Shown here: piece by piece, positions 44,039 through 54,755 of the stretch | Layout: each line of letters begins with the position of its first letter | Numbering within the stretch: the stretch's first letter is position 1 | Source: Gordoniibacillus kamchatkensis | Lineage (GTDB): Bacteria; Bacillota; Bacilli; Paenibacillales; NBRC-103111 | Direction of reading: 5' to 3' | Length of the DNA: 64,000 bases | Assembly: GCF_000829455.1 (NCBI RefSeq) | Contig: NZ_JXAK01000027.1 | Location: 1-64,000 of the forward strand | Translations under genes and position numbers: made by a program | Notes under the pieces: model-generated | Seen by the model: the letters and a program-made list of their open reading frames with translations, nothing else | What the model was told of the DNA's origin: nothing | The model's database searches: none

Positions 44039-44702
44039 GTGAACCGCAAGCAAATGAGGCATATTCTTGATACCGTCGCCGCCATGTTTCCTGACGCGCA
44101 TTGCGAGCTCAACCATTCGAATCCGTTCGAGCTGACGATTGCCGTGCTGCTCTCGGCGCAGTGCACGGACGAGACCGTCAACAAGGTAACCGCGACGCTG
44201 TTTCAGAAATATAAACGGCCTGAGGATTATATCGCCGTACCGCTTGAGGAGCTTGAGCAGGACATTAAGCGCATCGGCCTGTACCGCAACAAGGCGAAGC
44301 ATATCCAGAAGCTTTGTCATGTGCTTCTGGAGCAGTACGGAGGCGACGTGCCGCAGGAGCACGAGAAGCTGACGGAGCTGCCCGGCGTCGGGCGGAAAAC
44401 GGCGAACGTCGTCGTTTCCAATGCGTTCGGGGTCCCGGCCATTGCCGTCGACACTCACGTCGAACGGGTCTCCAAGCGGCTTGGCATCGCGGCGGAAGAG
44501 GCGACCGTGCTCGAGGTCGAGAAGCAGCTCATGAAGCTCGTCCCGCGCGAGGAATGGACGCAGACGCATCACCGTTTCATTTTTTTTCGGGCGGTATCAT
44601 TGCAAGGCGCAAAACCCGCAGTGCGGCGTATGCCCGCTGCTGGACGGCTGCAAAGAAGGCAAACGACGTATGAAACCAGGAAAAACAAGGAAAACTAGTT
44701 AG
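44039..44702 (+). pseudogene. nth: Endonuclease III, C-terminus frameshifted
   Basis: Base-excision-repair DNA glycosylase/AP lyase. The helix-hairpin-helix LPGVGRKTANVVVSNAF, with its catalytic lysine, and the catalytic aspartate in VDTHVERVSKRLG are intact. After HHRFIFF the open frame turns into unrelated sequence and stops at 44698. Removing one T from the eight-T run at 44580-44587 gives GRYHCKAQNPQCGVCPLLDGC, the C-x6-C-x2-C-x5-C iron-sulfur loop, with a stop at 44700-44702. GTG 44039 follows AGGAGG. The homopolymer position suggests sequence error. It is separated from dnaD by 24 kb. Confidence 0.88.
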
Positions 44703-44755
44703 AGCACTCTACGAACGAAAGACGAAATAACAGATGAACGAAGGATGGGATAACG

Positions 44756-45028
44756 ATGAAATGCATCGCGGTTTATACGAACAATTTTGAAGTGTTCTCC
44801 GATATTTATGAAGAAGTGCTGAAAACGCCGCTGAAGGAAAACGAGGAGAAAGTGATCGAAGGCGTTACGGTGAGCGAATCCGGCGAAGTGCCGGAACATT
44901 ATTTGAACAAAATGAAGACGAAGCCCGAGGTCGTCGTCATGAAAGTGAAAGACTCCGACATAACGATATTGCAGCATCGCGATGTGTTTGAAATCTTTAT
45001 CCCGTCCAAAGAAAATGCGTTACACTAA
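44756..45028 (+). CDS. Conserved-looking small protein of unknown function
   Basis: 90 residues, soluble and acidic. It begins MKCIAVYTNNFEVFSDIYEEVL and ends with a beta-strand-like segment VVVMKVKDSDITILQHRDVFEIFI. I do not recognise a family. ATG 44756 has AAGGATGGGA upstream, and a strong terminator overlaps its stop, so it is a real expressed gene. It may be co-transcribed with nth. Confidence 0.7.
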   Translation: MKCIAVYTNNFEVFSDIYEEVLKTPLKENEEKVIEGVTVSESGEVPEHYLNKMKTKPEVVVMKVKDSDITILQHRDVFEIFIPSKENALH

Positions 45029-45054
45029 AAACCGAAGCTTTTCGGTTTTTTTTT
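45028..45054 (+). terminator. Terminator after the 90-residue gene
   Basis: AAAACCGAA pairs with TTCGGTTTT around GCTT and runs into nine T residues in total. Confidence 0.92.
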
Positions 45055-45091
45055 GTTGAATACAGAAGGTTGATTTGGGGAGAGAGACCGG

Positions 45092-48000
45092 ATGATGAAC
45101 AGAGAGAAAGAGAAGCTGCAGCAGCTGCAGCGCTCGTGTTTGGAAGCGGGGAATGCGGCTACGGCCGTAAAGCTCGGCCAGCTGGCCGAGAAGGCGGATA
45201 GCGGGCTTACGGCGATTGCGTTCTGCGGCCATTTCTCGGCGGGAAAATCGACGTTGATCAACAGCCTGTGCGGCAAGCCGCTGCTGCCGTCCAGCCCGAT
45301 TCCGACAAGCGCGAATTTGGTGTCGATCCGCAGCGGCGATGCCGGCGCGGAAGTGACGCGGATCGCGGGCGACGGCAAGACCGCCGGTATGGCGGAGCGC
45401 ATCGTGCAGCGAGTGCCGCTGGATGAATTGGAAAAGTACTGCGTCAACGGCACCGACATCGAATCGGTGCGTATTACGTACCCGCTGCCGCTGCTTGGCG
45501 GGCGCGGCATGCTGCTCGACACGCCAGGCATCGATTCGACGGATGACGCGCACCAACTGGCGACCGAGTCGGCGCTTCACCTCGCCGATGTCGTGTTGTA
45601 TGTGATGGATTACAACCACGTACAGTCGGAAATCAATTTTACGTTCGCCAAGAAGATGAAAGATTGGGGCAAGCCGCTCTATTTGATCGTCAATATGATC
45701 GACAAGCACCGCGAGCAGGAGCTGCCGTTCGCCACTTACCGCAGCGGCGCCGAGCAGGCGTTCCGCAGCTGGGGCATCGAGCCGGCCGGCATGCTGTTCG
45801 TCACCGCGAAGGAGCCGGCTCATCCGCATAACGAGTGGGGCAAGCTGCTCGCTTTGATCGGCGCGCTGCTGGAGCGCGGAGACGAGCTGCAGCAGTACAG
45901 CCTGGATCGGTCCGTACGTTTCCTGCTGGACGAGCATGCGGCCTGGCTGGAAGCAGAGCGGGAGCCGGAGCGGCTGCGGCTGGAAGCGGAGCTCGCCGGG
46001 GACGATGGCGCGGCAAGCGAAGAGCTGCAGCGCGAATACGAGGCGAAGCGGGACGAGCTGGAACAGGCGCGTGAGGCGCCGGACGCGCTGACGGCGGAGC
46101 TGCGCAAGGAAACGGCCGCGCTCATCGAAAATGCCAACGTTACGCCGGCGGTTACGCGCGACCTGGCGCACGAATATTTGCAAAGCCGGAAGCCCGGCTT
46201 CAAAGTCGGGCTGTTCGGCGCGGCGGCGAAGACGGCTGCGGAAATCGCGCGGCGGCTCGAGGCGTTCCGGCGCGATTTCGCCGAGCAGGTCGAAGCCCAG
46301 CTCGACTGGCATTTGCGCGGCGCGCTGAAGCAGGCGGCTGAACGGTATGGCGTCAAATCGGCGGAGCTCGCCGCCGCGATCGAAGCGCTCGGCGCGCCGG
46401 TTAGCGGGGAGTGGCTTGCGGCGCAAGTGAGCGGGGCGGCCGGCTTCGGCAGCGACTATACGCTGAACTACAGCCGGCAAATCGCCGCGGAGCTGAAAGC
46501 CAATACCGCAAGCAGGCGTTTGAGCTGATCGAGCGCATCGCCGCAGCTGTGCGCGAGCGTACGGCGGCGCAGACGCCGCAGCTCGAAGCGGAACTGGCCG
46601 CGCTCGAAGCGCAGCTCGGCGCGTGGCACGGGCTGCGGCGGCTGGAGCAGGCGCTGCGCGAGGAACGCGCGCAGCTGGCTGCGCAGTGGCCGCAGCAGCC
46701 GCTGCCGGCGCCCGCGCTGCCCGCTCCGGCGGAGCTGGCGCCGGCGCTGGAGGCCGTGGCCGCCGGCGCGGCCGCAGGCGGTGGAGCCGCGTCGTGGGGC
46801 TCCACCGCCGACATGCGCACGGTGCTCGAGGCCTCGCACACGGTGAAGGCCGCCGCAGCCGCCGGCGGCCCCCGCTGCCCCAGCTGCCGCGCCGCGCGCA
46901 GCGGGCAGCTGGAGCGGCGCCGACTACCGGCGCCGCCTCGGCGAGAGCGCCGGCCGCCTCGAGCGGGCGGCCGCGCTCCTGCAAAGCATCGCGGCGCTGC
47001 GCCCGCAGGCTGCCGCGATGCGGGACAAAGCCGCCCGGCTGCGCGGCGGCACGTTCACGATCGCGCTGTTCGGGGCGTTCAGCGCGGGCAAATCGTCGTT
47101 CGCCAATGCCCTGATCGGCGAACGCATCTTGCCCGTATCGCCGAATCCGACGACCGCGGCGATCAACCGCATCGTGCCGCCTTCGCCGGACTGGCCGCAC
47201 GGCACGGCCCGCGTCCGCATGAAAACGGCGGACGCCATCCTGGCGGACGTCCGCTACTCGCTGGACGTCCTTGGCGAGCCGGCGTCCGGCATGGCGGACG
47301 CCATTGCCCGCATCCGGCGGCTGTCGCCGGCCGCCGTGCCGGCCAAAGGCAAGCCGCACTACGCGTTCTTGCGCGCGGTCGAGGCCGGCTGGGCGCAAGC
47401 CGAGCCGCAGCTTGGCAAAGACGTCCGCATCGCGCTGGACGAATTCGCGGCGTACGTCGCCGACGAAGCGCGTTCCTGCTTCGTCGACTATATCGAGCTT
47501 CATTACGCGAACGAGCTGACCGAGCAGGGCATCATTTTCGTCGATACGCCGGGGGCCGACTCGATCAACGCCCGCCATACCGGCGTCGCCTTCGACTATA
47601 TCAAGAACGCCGACGCGATATTGTTCGTCACTTATTACAATCATGCCTTCTCGCAAGCCGACCGCGAGTTTTTGCTGCAGCTCGGCAGGGTGAAGGACAG
47701 CTTCGAGCTGGACAAAATGTTTTTCATCGTCAACGCCGCCGACCTCGCTTCCGGTCCGGAAGAGCTGGAAGGCGTGCTGACGCACGTCGAGTCGAATTTG
47801 CTCCAGCACGGCATCCGCCATCCGCGGCTGTACCCGGTTTCCAGCCTGATGGCGACGGACGGCAAGCTGAGCGGGGACGAGGCCCTCATCCGGCAGTCCG
47901 GCATCGCCAGCTTTGAGCGGGACTTCATCAAGTTCTCGGTGGAAGAGCTCGCTTCGGTCGCCGTCATGAGCGCCGGGCAAGAGCTGGAGCGGGCGGTGCA

Positions 48001-48805
48001 CGTGCTCGACCAGTGGCTGGCCGGCGCGCAGCAGGACGAAGCGGCCCGCAAGCGGCGCATCGCTGAGCTGGAGCAATCGCTGCGCCGGGCGCTCGCCGAG
48101 CTCGAGGAAGCTTCCTTCGGCGAAGAGCTTCAGGAGCTGGAGAAAGAAATCCGCGAGCTGCTCTATTACGTGAAGCAGCGCACCTCGTACCGGTTCGGGG
48201 AGCTGTACCAGCTGGCGTTCAACCCGGCTTCGTTCCGCGACGACGCCGGCGACGCGCGGACGGCGCTTGCCGGCGCTTGGAAAGAGCTGGCTCGGATGAT
48301 CGGCTTCGATCTGGAGCAAGAGACGTTGGCTACGACGCTGCGCATCGAGAACGCGATGAACGCGATGGCCAAGAAGCGCCAGATCGCCTGGAACGAGCGG
48401 TTCGCCGAACTGGTCGGCGGCTACGAGCCGGAGCCTTACGAGCCGAAGAAGTTCCGGGCGGCGGAGCATACCGTGAAGTTCGAGCCGGAGCCGGTATCGG
48501 ACAAAACGCTGCTGGCCTATTACAAAAACGCCAAGCACTTCTTCGAAGGAGACGGCAAGGCGAAGCTGCGCGCCGAGCTGGAAGCGCGGCTGAGCGAGCC
48601 GATGGCGGCGTACGTCGCGGCGCAGACGGAAGCGCTGCAAGCCGCGTACGCCAGCCAGTTGGCGGATCGTTTTGCCGAGCTGAAGGCGGACCGCGCCGAA
48701 AGCTTGCAGCACTACGTCAGCGGCCTCTTGGCGGCACTGAGCGACAACGTCGACCTCGAGGCGCTTGGCAGCACGCGGCGCCAGCTTGCGGAGCTGCTGA
48801 GCTGA
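45092..48805 (+). pseudogene. dynA: Bacterial double-dynamin DynA, frameshifted twice
   Basis: A membrane-remodelling GTPase of about 1238 residues with two dynamin halves in one chain, like B. subtilis DynA (1193). The first half has P-loop GHFSAGKSTLINSL, DTPGID and NMID; the second has GAFSAGKSSFANAL, DTPGAD and NAAD. The frame breaks near 46497 (AAA where AAAA would give K-SQYRKQAFELIERI) and returns at the CCCCC run near 46868-46872 (one C too many), restoring the original frame. The stretch between is Ala/Gln/Pro-rich. Both sites are homopolymers, pointing to sequence error. ATG 45092 follows GGGGAGAG. Confidence 0.87.
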
Positions 48806-48865
48806 GACGTGTCGACTGAGCATCAGACGCGATGCGCTATCTCGCAACCGAAAGCAGGAGTAACG

Positions 48866-49234
48866 ATGAATATCGTAATTGACCAAAAGGATAACTCCAA
48901 GGTCGCCATTGTCGAAAGCTCCGACATTGTATTGAGCGATGTTCAAGGAGCCTTGGATTTGATGGCTACTATTAACTACAGCCATGATTGCAATAAAATA
49001 CTGATTCACAAGTCGAACGTGACGGAAGATTTCTTCGAGCTAAAAACCGGACTTGCCGGCGAGATATTGCAAAAATATGTAAACTACAATGTCAAGCTCG
49101 CTATTGTCGGAGATTTTGAAGAGTACAGCAGCAAAAGCTTGAAGGATTTTATTTACGAATGCAATAAGGGCAAACAAGCATTCTTTGTAAAAGATAAGCA
49201 GGATGCGCTTCGCGCTCTTCACAGCATCGCTTAA
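48866..49234 (+). CDS. DUF4180 family protein
   Basis: 122 residues, soluble. It matches the DUF4180 pattern: SDVQGALDLMATINYSHDCNKILIHKSNVTEDFFELKTGLAGEILQKYVNYNVKLAIVGDF and then LKDFIYECNKG. Function is unknown. ATG 48866 follows GCAGGAG; the frame extends to 48809 without a site. It is slightly more AT-rich than dynA next to it and is followed by a strong terminator. Confidence 0.82.
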   Translation: MNIVIDQKDNSKVAIVESSDIVLSDVQGALDLMATINYSHDCNKILIHKSNVTEDFFELKTGLAGEILQKYVNYNVKLAIVGDFEEYSSKSLKDFIYECNKGKQAFFVKDKQDALRALHSIA

Positions 49235-49273
49235 TCGCATCTTCCGCGTGAACCGCACCTCGTCCTTAAAGGC

Positions 49274-49323
49274 AAAAAGGAACCGTCCCGAGCAGCAGAT
49301 GCTGCCAGGGACGGTTCCTTTTT
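49274..49323. terminator. Bidirectional terminator
   Basis: AAAAAGGAACCGTCCC pairs perfectly with GGGACGGTTCCTTTTT, with a short inner GCAGCA/TGCTGC stem. It serves the DUF4180 gene on plus and the efflux operon on minus. Confidence 0.93.
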
Positions 49324-49340
49324 CACAATGGAGATTTGCC

Positions 49341-51097
49341 TTAAGGCTTCAGCACGGCAATGACGCGGTTGGCTTCGCCGTTTGGCGTCATGATAGATTC
49401 CGACACTTTGACGGTCAAGTTGCTCTTCGCCTGATCGCTTGTCACGCCGGTGAAGGTGAGCGTCTGATCGCCGCTGACGAGCCGGTTTGCGCCGACGAAC
49501 GGGAAGTATTTGGCGCCGAGCGAGGAGCCGAGCGCGTCGACGAGCTCGATTTTGAGCGTCGAGAAGTTGTTGTCGAGCACGACTTGCGGGTCGCGGGTGA
49601 AATCCATGTCCAGATGCAAATTGTACGTGTAAGAGGACCAGTTCTGGATAACCGGCGTCAAAATCCACGACTTGATGTTGAGCGTATAAGGATACAAATG
49701 AATTTCGTTACGATCGTCATCGGACTGCACGTTAACCGGCAGGGCGGCAATCGTGGAGCGGTACGCCGGCGCGGCCGGATCGCTTTGCACCGTGCCCTGC
49801 ACTTTCAGCGTGAAGGAGGAGCCCGTTTCCGACGTCGGCATCGTGAACGCGTACGACACGATCGCGCTCGTTCCCGGCTGGACGGACGCCATCGTCGCCG
49901 TTTGCCGGGCGCGGTATACGAGCCGCCCGTACCGCCAGCGCTCACAAGCTCCGTCTGGAGGGCAGGCACCGGGATCGGCTTGTCGCTCTTGTTCTCCAGC
50001 TTCAGCTTGGCGAATGCGGTGCGGTAGCCGTTCTCGACGCTGTCCGTCGCGTGCAGCTCGACGAGCGACACTTGCAAATTCGGGTTGACGAAGCCGTTCG
50101 AAGCTTCGAATGCGATCGGCGCTCCGTACTGGTACGCCGGGGCGGTCGTATCGCCAGCAGCCGCTTTGGGCAGGGCAACGTTCAGCTTGCCGACGCCGAA
50201 CGCCGTCAGCTTTGGCGTACCGGACGGATCGGGCACTGCGAAAGGTTCCAGCGCGAGCACGTTCAGGCTGTCGAGCTCCGTATCGTGCTCGGTGTTGATC
50301 ACATAATGGATGTAGGCCGTGTCGCCGGGCTGTACGGTCACGGTGCCGGTTTCGGCGCGAATGCCGCGGTACGAATCGGTTTTCGTTTTGCCGTCCACTT
50401 CGAACGCCGGCACCGTTTCCGCCTGCTCCGAAGCGTTGTCGACGCGCAGCTTGACGAGGTAAGAGGCGCCCTGGTTCGTGAACGATTTGCTGACCGACAC
50501 GGGAGTATACGTCAACGGAGAGTCGAGCGTCGGCACGGCAAACGGTACGCCCCAAGCTTTCAGCGCCGCCGGAGCGGTGAGCGTGCCGCTGCTTCCGGTC
50601 CATACTTGTCCGCCGACCGGAACGGAGACGAGCGTCGTCTCCACTTTCGGATACACGTCATAATTGACGTCGACGAGCGATAAGTCAGTTACTTTGACAT
50701 CCTTTTTATGGTCGATCTGCCGCAAATACGTCAGGTCGACCTGCGACCCGCCCGGGACGCCGTGCACGTTCGCCGCGCTTGGCGTCAGCGTGTACACAAG
50801 CCCGTCGTCCGTCTTAAGGCGCAGCTCGTGGTCCGGAATGCGGACCGTATCGCCGTTCGTATTGATGACGCGCACGGCGGCGCCGAGGCGGACGCCGGAA
50901 AAATTTTTGTCGCTCAGCACGCCGAGCACCTGCACTTGCAGCCCGCCCCCCAAATCGTAGCTCGCAGGCGTCAAGGAATCGGACGCTGCTGCGGCTTGAG
51001 CGGACGGCTGGGCGTCGTCGGCCAGTGCCGGGACGGTCGCGAGCAGGGAAGCGGAAAGGACCATTGCAGCGGCCAAATGTTTGAATTGTACTTTCAT
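49341..51097 (-). pseudogene. Secreted protein of unknown family, frameshifted once
   Basis: About 585 residues after correction. A signal peptide (LAAAMVLSASLLATVPALA) is followed by several immunoglobulin-like beta domains (VLSDKNFSGVRLGAAVRVIN, then VSLVELHATDSVENGYRTAFAKLKLENKS), as in DUF4352-type modules. I could not name a family. The upstream frame ends after SYTAPGKRRR; the downstream frame carries on as RQTATMASVQPGTSAIV. One C is missing from a CCC run at minus-strand 49909-49907. ATG 51097 follows GAGGAGG, 39 bases after the pump gene stop, so it may be the last gene of the efflux operon. Confidence 0.72.
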
Positions 51098-51135
51098 GGT
51101 ATGTCCTCCTCGTATTGTACTTCTCGAATGTCAAG

Positions 51136-52734
51136 TTACATCTCGACCATGACGTGTTGCTGCGTTTCTCCCGAAGCTCCCGCTGCGGCGGCTTTTTTCC
51201 GGCGAATCATGAACAGCACGAGAACGAGCGACACGAATGCCGGCAAGGCCGACACAAGCAGCGTTTCGGCAATGCCCCGGGTGAGCGCTTCTTTTTGAAT
51301 CAGAGCGGAAAGGAAGCCGGATACGCCGCTTGCCGCCGATCCGGGACCGGTTCCAAGCTCCATGTAGCGATGGGCGACGTTCGTCTGAAATTCGCCGAAC
51401 GCGGGGCTCGACGTATCGATTTCCTCGGCGATTCGCGTCCCGATATTGCTCGATTGTTTCGTCATAATGCTGGTCAGCACCGCGATTCCGAACGACGCCA
51501 TCACGTTGCGGATAACGTTCGACATGGCGGAAGCTCTGCCGATCATATGATTCGGGAGCCCGTTCATCCCCGCCGTAGAGAGCGGCATCATGCAAAGCCC
51601 GATGCCGATGCCGCGGATGACCAGCAACCATTGAATCCAGCCGTGCGGTGTATTTTGCGCGATGTGGTGCAGCTCCAAAGTCGAACAGCCGATAATCGTC
51701 AGCCCGACAACGCCGAGCGGGACGACGCCCACCTTGCCCATCAATTTGCCGGCTATTGGCATCATGAACGCCATCGCGATCGATTGCGGCATCATGAGCA
51801 GGCCGGTCTGCATCGGCGTGAGGCCGAGCACGTTTTGCAAATAGATCGGCATCAGGTACACGCCGCCCATCATCGCGATCATGACGAAGCTGGAAGCGAT
51901 GAGGCTCAGCGTAAACTGGCTGTTTTTGAACAAGTGAAAATCCATAATGGCGTTGTCTTTGCCCAGTTCGACCCACAGCAGCAGCAAGAAGCTGAAGAAC
52001 GAAATAAAGAATAAGGACACGATGTAGAGCGACGACCAGCCTTCCTTCTGCCCGTCGGTAAGAGCAAGCAGCAGGCAGCCGAAGACAAGCATCGCCAAAA
52101 ACGAGCCGAGGAAGTCGAACTTCAAGCCTTCCCGCTTCGGAGTTTCTTTCAATAGAAAGTATCCGAGCCCGACGGCTACAACGCCGATCGGCACGTTGAT
52201 GTAAAACAGGTAGCGCCAGCTGAAATGATCGACGAGATAGCCGCTGAGCGTGGGCCCCATGGCCGGCGCAGCCATGGCCGAGATGCCCCATACGCCCATG
52301 ACGGTTTGCACTTTGGCGCGCGGCACGATTTGATACAGCATCGCCATGCCGACCGGCATGATGAAGCCGCCGCCGAGACCTTGAATAATCCGCGCAATGA
52401 CGAGGCTTCCATTGCTCCAGGCGATACCGCACAAAGCGGAGCCGATGACGAAGGCGGTAACCGTCGACAGGAACGTTGTCTTATAGCCGAACCGGTCGGC
52501 GAGGAAGCCGCCCATCGGCACAACGACGGCCGACGCCAGCATATAGCCGGTCACGACCCATTCGATGTCGTTCTGTGAAACGCCGAACACCGCCATCAGC
52601 TTCGGGATGGCTACGTTCATCAAGCTGTTGTCGAGAATCGCCATGAACGTGCCGATAATGAGAACGATGACCGCGAGCCAGTAGCCGCCTTCTTGTTTCG
52701 GCGCTTCAGCCGCTGCGGAGGCAGTTTGCGACAT
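51136..52734 (-). CDS. EmrB/QacA-type MFS drug exporter (DHA2 family)
   Basis: 532-residue membrane protein with fourteen predicted transmembrane segments. DHA2 motifs are visible: GTFMAILDNSLMNVAIPKL near residue 28 (motif D1), WVVTGYMLASAVVVPMGGFLADRFGYK (motif A) and GPTLSGYLVDHFSWRYLFYINVPIG (motif C region). It exports drugs or other hydrophobic compounds using the proton gradient. It follows two HlyD-type adaptors and a MarR regulator in one operon. Confidence 0.92.
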   Translation of the reverse strand: MSQTASAAAEAPKQEGGYWLAVIVLIIGTFMAILDNSLMNVAIPKLMAVFGVSQNDIEWVVTGYMLASAVVVPMGGFLADRFGYKTTFLSTVTAFVIGSALCGIAWSNGSLVIARIIQGLGGGFIMPVGMAMLYQIVPRAKVQTVMGVWGISAMAAPAMGPTLSGYLVDHFSWRYLFYINVPIGVVAVGLGYFLLKETPKREGLKFDFLGSFLAMLVFGCLLLALTDGQKEGWSSLYIVSLFFISFFSFLLLLWVELGKDNAIMDFHLFKNSQFTLSLIASSFVMIAMMGGVYLMPIYLQNVLGLTPMQTGLLMMPQSIAMAFMMPIAGKLMGKVGVVPLGVVGLTIIGCSTLELHHIAQNTPHGWIQWLLVIRGIGIGLCMMPLSTAGMNGLPNHMIGRASAMSNVIRNVMASFGIAVLTSIMTKQSSNIGTRIAEEIDTSSPAFGEFQTNVAHRYMELGTGPGSAASGVSGFLSALIQKEALTRGIAETLLVSALPAFVSLVLVLFMIRRKKAAAAGASGETQQHVMVEM

Positions 52735-52748
52735 GCGTCAGGCCTCCT

Positions 52749-54083
52749 TTACTCGGCGCGTACTTTCGCGCCGTCAGCCAGTTTCTCGTCCGGCTTCAGC
52801 ACGATTTTATCGTTTGCTTTCAGCGCGGAATCGCCTTTCAGGTAAACCCAGTCCTGATTCTTTTCTTCGGTTTGGACCGCAACTTTATGTACCGTATCGC
52901 CGTCGACTTTAAACACGGCGCTGCCGTTTCCGTCCTTCACGAGTGCGCTCTTCGGCAGCTCGATGCGGCTTTGCTGCGCACCCCCGAACGAGACGACGGC
53001 AACGGCGCCGGCGCGGAGAGCGCCGTCCGAATTTTTTACGGCTACTTTCACCGGGAACGTATTGTTGTTTTGGTCGGATACGGGGGACACGAAGGTGACC
53101 GTTCCGTCGAACGTTTTGTCCGGAATGCTCGGCAGCGTCACTTTGACGCTCGCGCCTTCTTTCACTTGAGCGACCATATCTTCCGGAACGCTCACGTCGA
53201 CATCGACGGTGTCCATATTGACCATCACGAGCAGCTCGGTTCCTGACGGCATCATCGTGAACGCCATTTCGCCCGGCTCGATCAGCTTTTTGACGATGGT
53301 ACCGTCTGCCGGAGCTTTAATGCTGGCGGCTTCCAGCGCGTTTTTGGCCAGCTCGAGCGCCGCCTGCGCTTGATTCGCTCTTGCTTTCAAGCCGTTGATC
53401 GCTTCCGCCGTCGCGCCTGCTCTGGCCAGATCGAGCTTGGACTGGGCCGCCGACAGCGCCGCTTTCGCGGTTGCTTGCCCGGCGACGGCTTGTTCGTACC
53501 CCGACTTGGCTTTGTCGTAGTTCATCGTGGCGTTGTCCAGATCGCTCTTGCTGACCGCGCCTTCATCATAATGGTTTTTCACTTGGTTGTACGTTTTGGT
53601 TGCCAGATCGAACGCTGCTTTAGCCCCTTCGACAGCGGCGTTTGCGTTGTCCACGCTTGCTTTCGCTTGCGCCACGCCGGCTTCGGCAGCCTGCAAATCT
53701 TGCGGCCTTGCTCCGTTCTGAGCGTCGTTCAGCGCCGCTTGCGCCTGGTCGAGGGCGGCTTGCGCCGAGTTCACTTGCTGGGTAAGATCGTCGGTTTCGA
53801 GCTGAACGAGCACGTCGCCTTTTTTGACTTTCGAGCCTTCCGTGACGTTGACAGCGGCGACGCGTCCGGGGTTTTTGGCGTATATGCGGGTCGTTTGCGA
53901 CGGGGCGATTTTGCCGCTGGCTCCCGGAGCGCCTGCGCCGCTTAACGTAATGACTTTTACACTCGGAACGGTGGCCGCGGAAGCGGAAGCTTGCACTGCC
54001 GGTGCGCCGCCGCATCCGGACAGTGCCGTTGCCGACGCCGACAGCAGCGATATGGCCATGATGATTTTCAAATGTTTTTTCAT
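52749..54083 (-). CDS. Lipoprotein efflux adaptor (HlyD/RND-type membrane fusion protein)
   Basis: 444 residues. A lipoprotein signal with lipobox ALSGC (Cys about residue 24) is followed by a split biotinyl-lipoyl domain (YAKNPGRVAAVNVTEGSKVKKGDVLVQLETDDL and then IKAPADGTIVKKLIEPGE). A long Ala/Gln-rich coiled-coil hairpin (about 100-235) and beta-barrel and membrane-proximal domains complete it. It probably lines an export path outside the membrane for the EmrB-type pump. It starts 12 bases after the smaller adaptor gene. Confidence 0.88.
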   Translation of the reverse strand: MKKHLKIIMAISLLSASATALSGCGGAPAVQASASAATVPSVKVITLSGAGAPGASGKIAPSQTTRIYAKNPGRVAAVNVTEGSKVKKGDVLVQLETDDLTQQVNSAQAALDQAQAALNDAQNGARPQDLQAAEAGVAQAKASVDNANAAVEGAKAAFDLATKTYNQVKNHYDEGAVSKSDLDNATMNYDKAKSGYEQAVAGQATAKAALSAAQSKLDLARAGATAEAINGLKARANQAQAALELAKNALEAASIKAPADGTIVKKLIEPGEMAFTMMPSGTELLVMVNMDTVDVDVSVPEDMVAQVKEGASVKVTLPSIPDKTFDGTVTFVSPVSDQNNNTFPVKVAVKNSDGALRAGAVAVVSFGGAQQSRIELPKSALVKDGNGSAVFKVDGDTVHKVAVQTEEKNQDWVYLKGDSALKANDKIVLKPDEKLADGAKVRAE

Positions 54084-54095
54084 GTAACTCGCTCC

Positions 54096-54755
54096 TTACT
54101 TCCCTTTGATATGAATTTTAATGATAGCGTTCATGCCCGGAGCAAGATCCAAACCGTGTGTTTCGTCCACGGACATCTTTACGGTAATGCGCTGCGTCAC
54201 TTTCGTGAAGCTGCCGCTCGTGCTGGTCGTAGGCAGCAGGGAGAAGGTGGAAGCGGCCGCTTCGCCGATTTCGAACACTTTCCCGGTAAAGGTGACGCCC
54301 GGATATGTATCAAGCGTAAATTCGACCGGCTGGCCGATTTTGACTTTCTTGATCTTCGTCTCTTCAACGTCGGCGGACACGTAAAGCTTGCTCTTGTCCA
54401 CGATCATCGCGACCGCCTGGCCCGGAGACACGACTTCGCCGGGTTTGGCCGAAGTTTGAATGACGGTGCCGCCGATCGGGGCGCGCAGCGTCGCCTGATC
54501 CAGCAAGCTGTTGGAGAGGTTGGTGATGTCTTGCTGGCCTACTACTTGGTCGGCAACGACGGTATCGCCGATTTTAACGTTCAAAGAGTTGATTTTGCCG
54601 GCGATGCGCGGCATGACGCGATAAATATCGGCCGAAACGCGCGCGTCGTCCGTCGATACGAAGTTGGCGTCCTCGTACCAGTAATAGCCGCCGATGCCGG
54701 CGCCGCTGACGACCATCACCAGCAAAATGACGTAAAGCACAATTTTTCGTTTCAT
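54096..54755 (-). CDS. Short EmrA-like efflux adaptor
   Basis: 219 residues. One N-terminal membrane anchor (IVLYVILLVMVVSGAGIGGYYW) precedes a lipoyl half-motif pair (ARVSADIYRVMPRIAGKINSLNVKIGD and ATLRAPIGGTVIQTSAKPGEVV) with almost no coiled-coil hairpin between. A beta-barrel domain follows. It resembles EmrA but is shorter. The start overlaps the MarR gene stop (ATGA). Having two adaptors in one operon is unusual. Confidence 0.87.
   Translation of the reverse strand: MKRKIVLYVILLVMVVSGAGIGGYYWYEDANFVSTDDARVSADIYRVMPRIAGKINSLNVKIGDTVVADQVVGQQDITNLSNSLLDQATLRAPIGGTVIQTSAKPGEVVSPGQAVAMIVDKSKLYVSADVEETKIKKVKIGQPVEFTLDTYPGVTFTGKVFEIGEAAASTFSLLPTTSTSGSFTKVTQRITVKMSVDETHGLDLAPGMNAIIKIHIKGK

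Noticed and set aside
45020-49009. 1329-residue frame antisense to dynA
   Set aside because: A shadow of a GC-rich coding region; its sequence is Arg/Leu/Gln-rich without domains, and its continuity across dynA reflects codon bias of the real gene.
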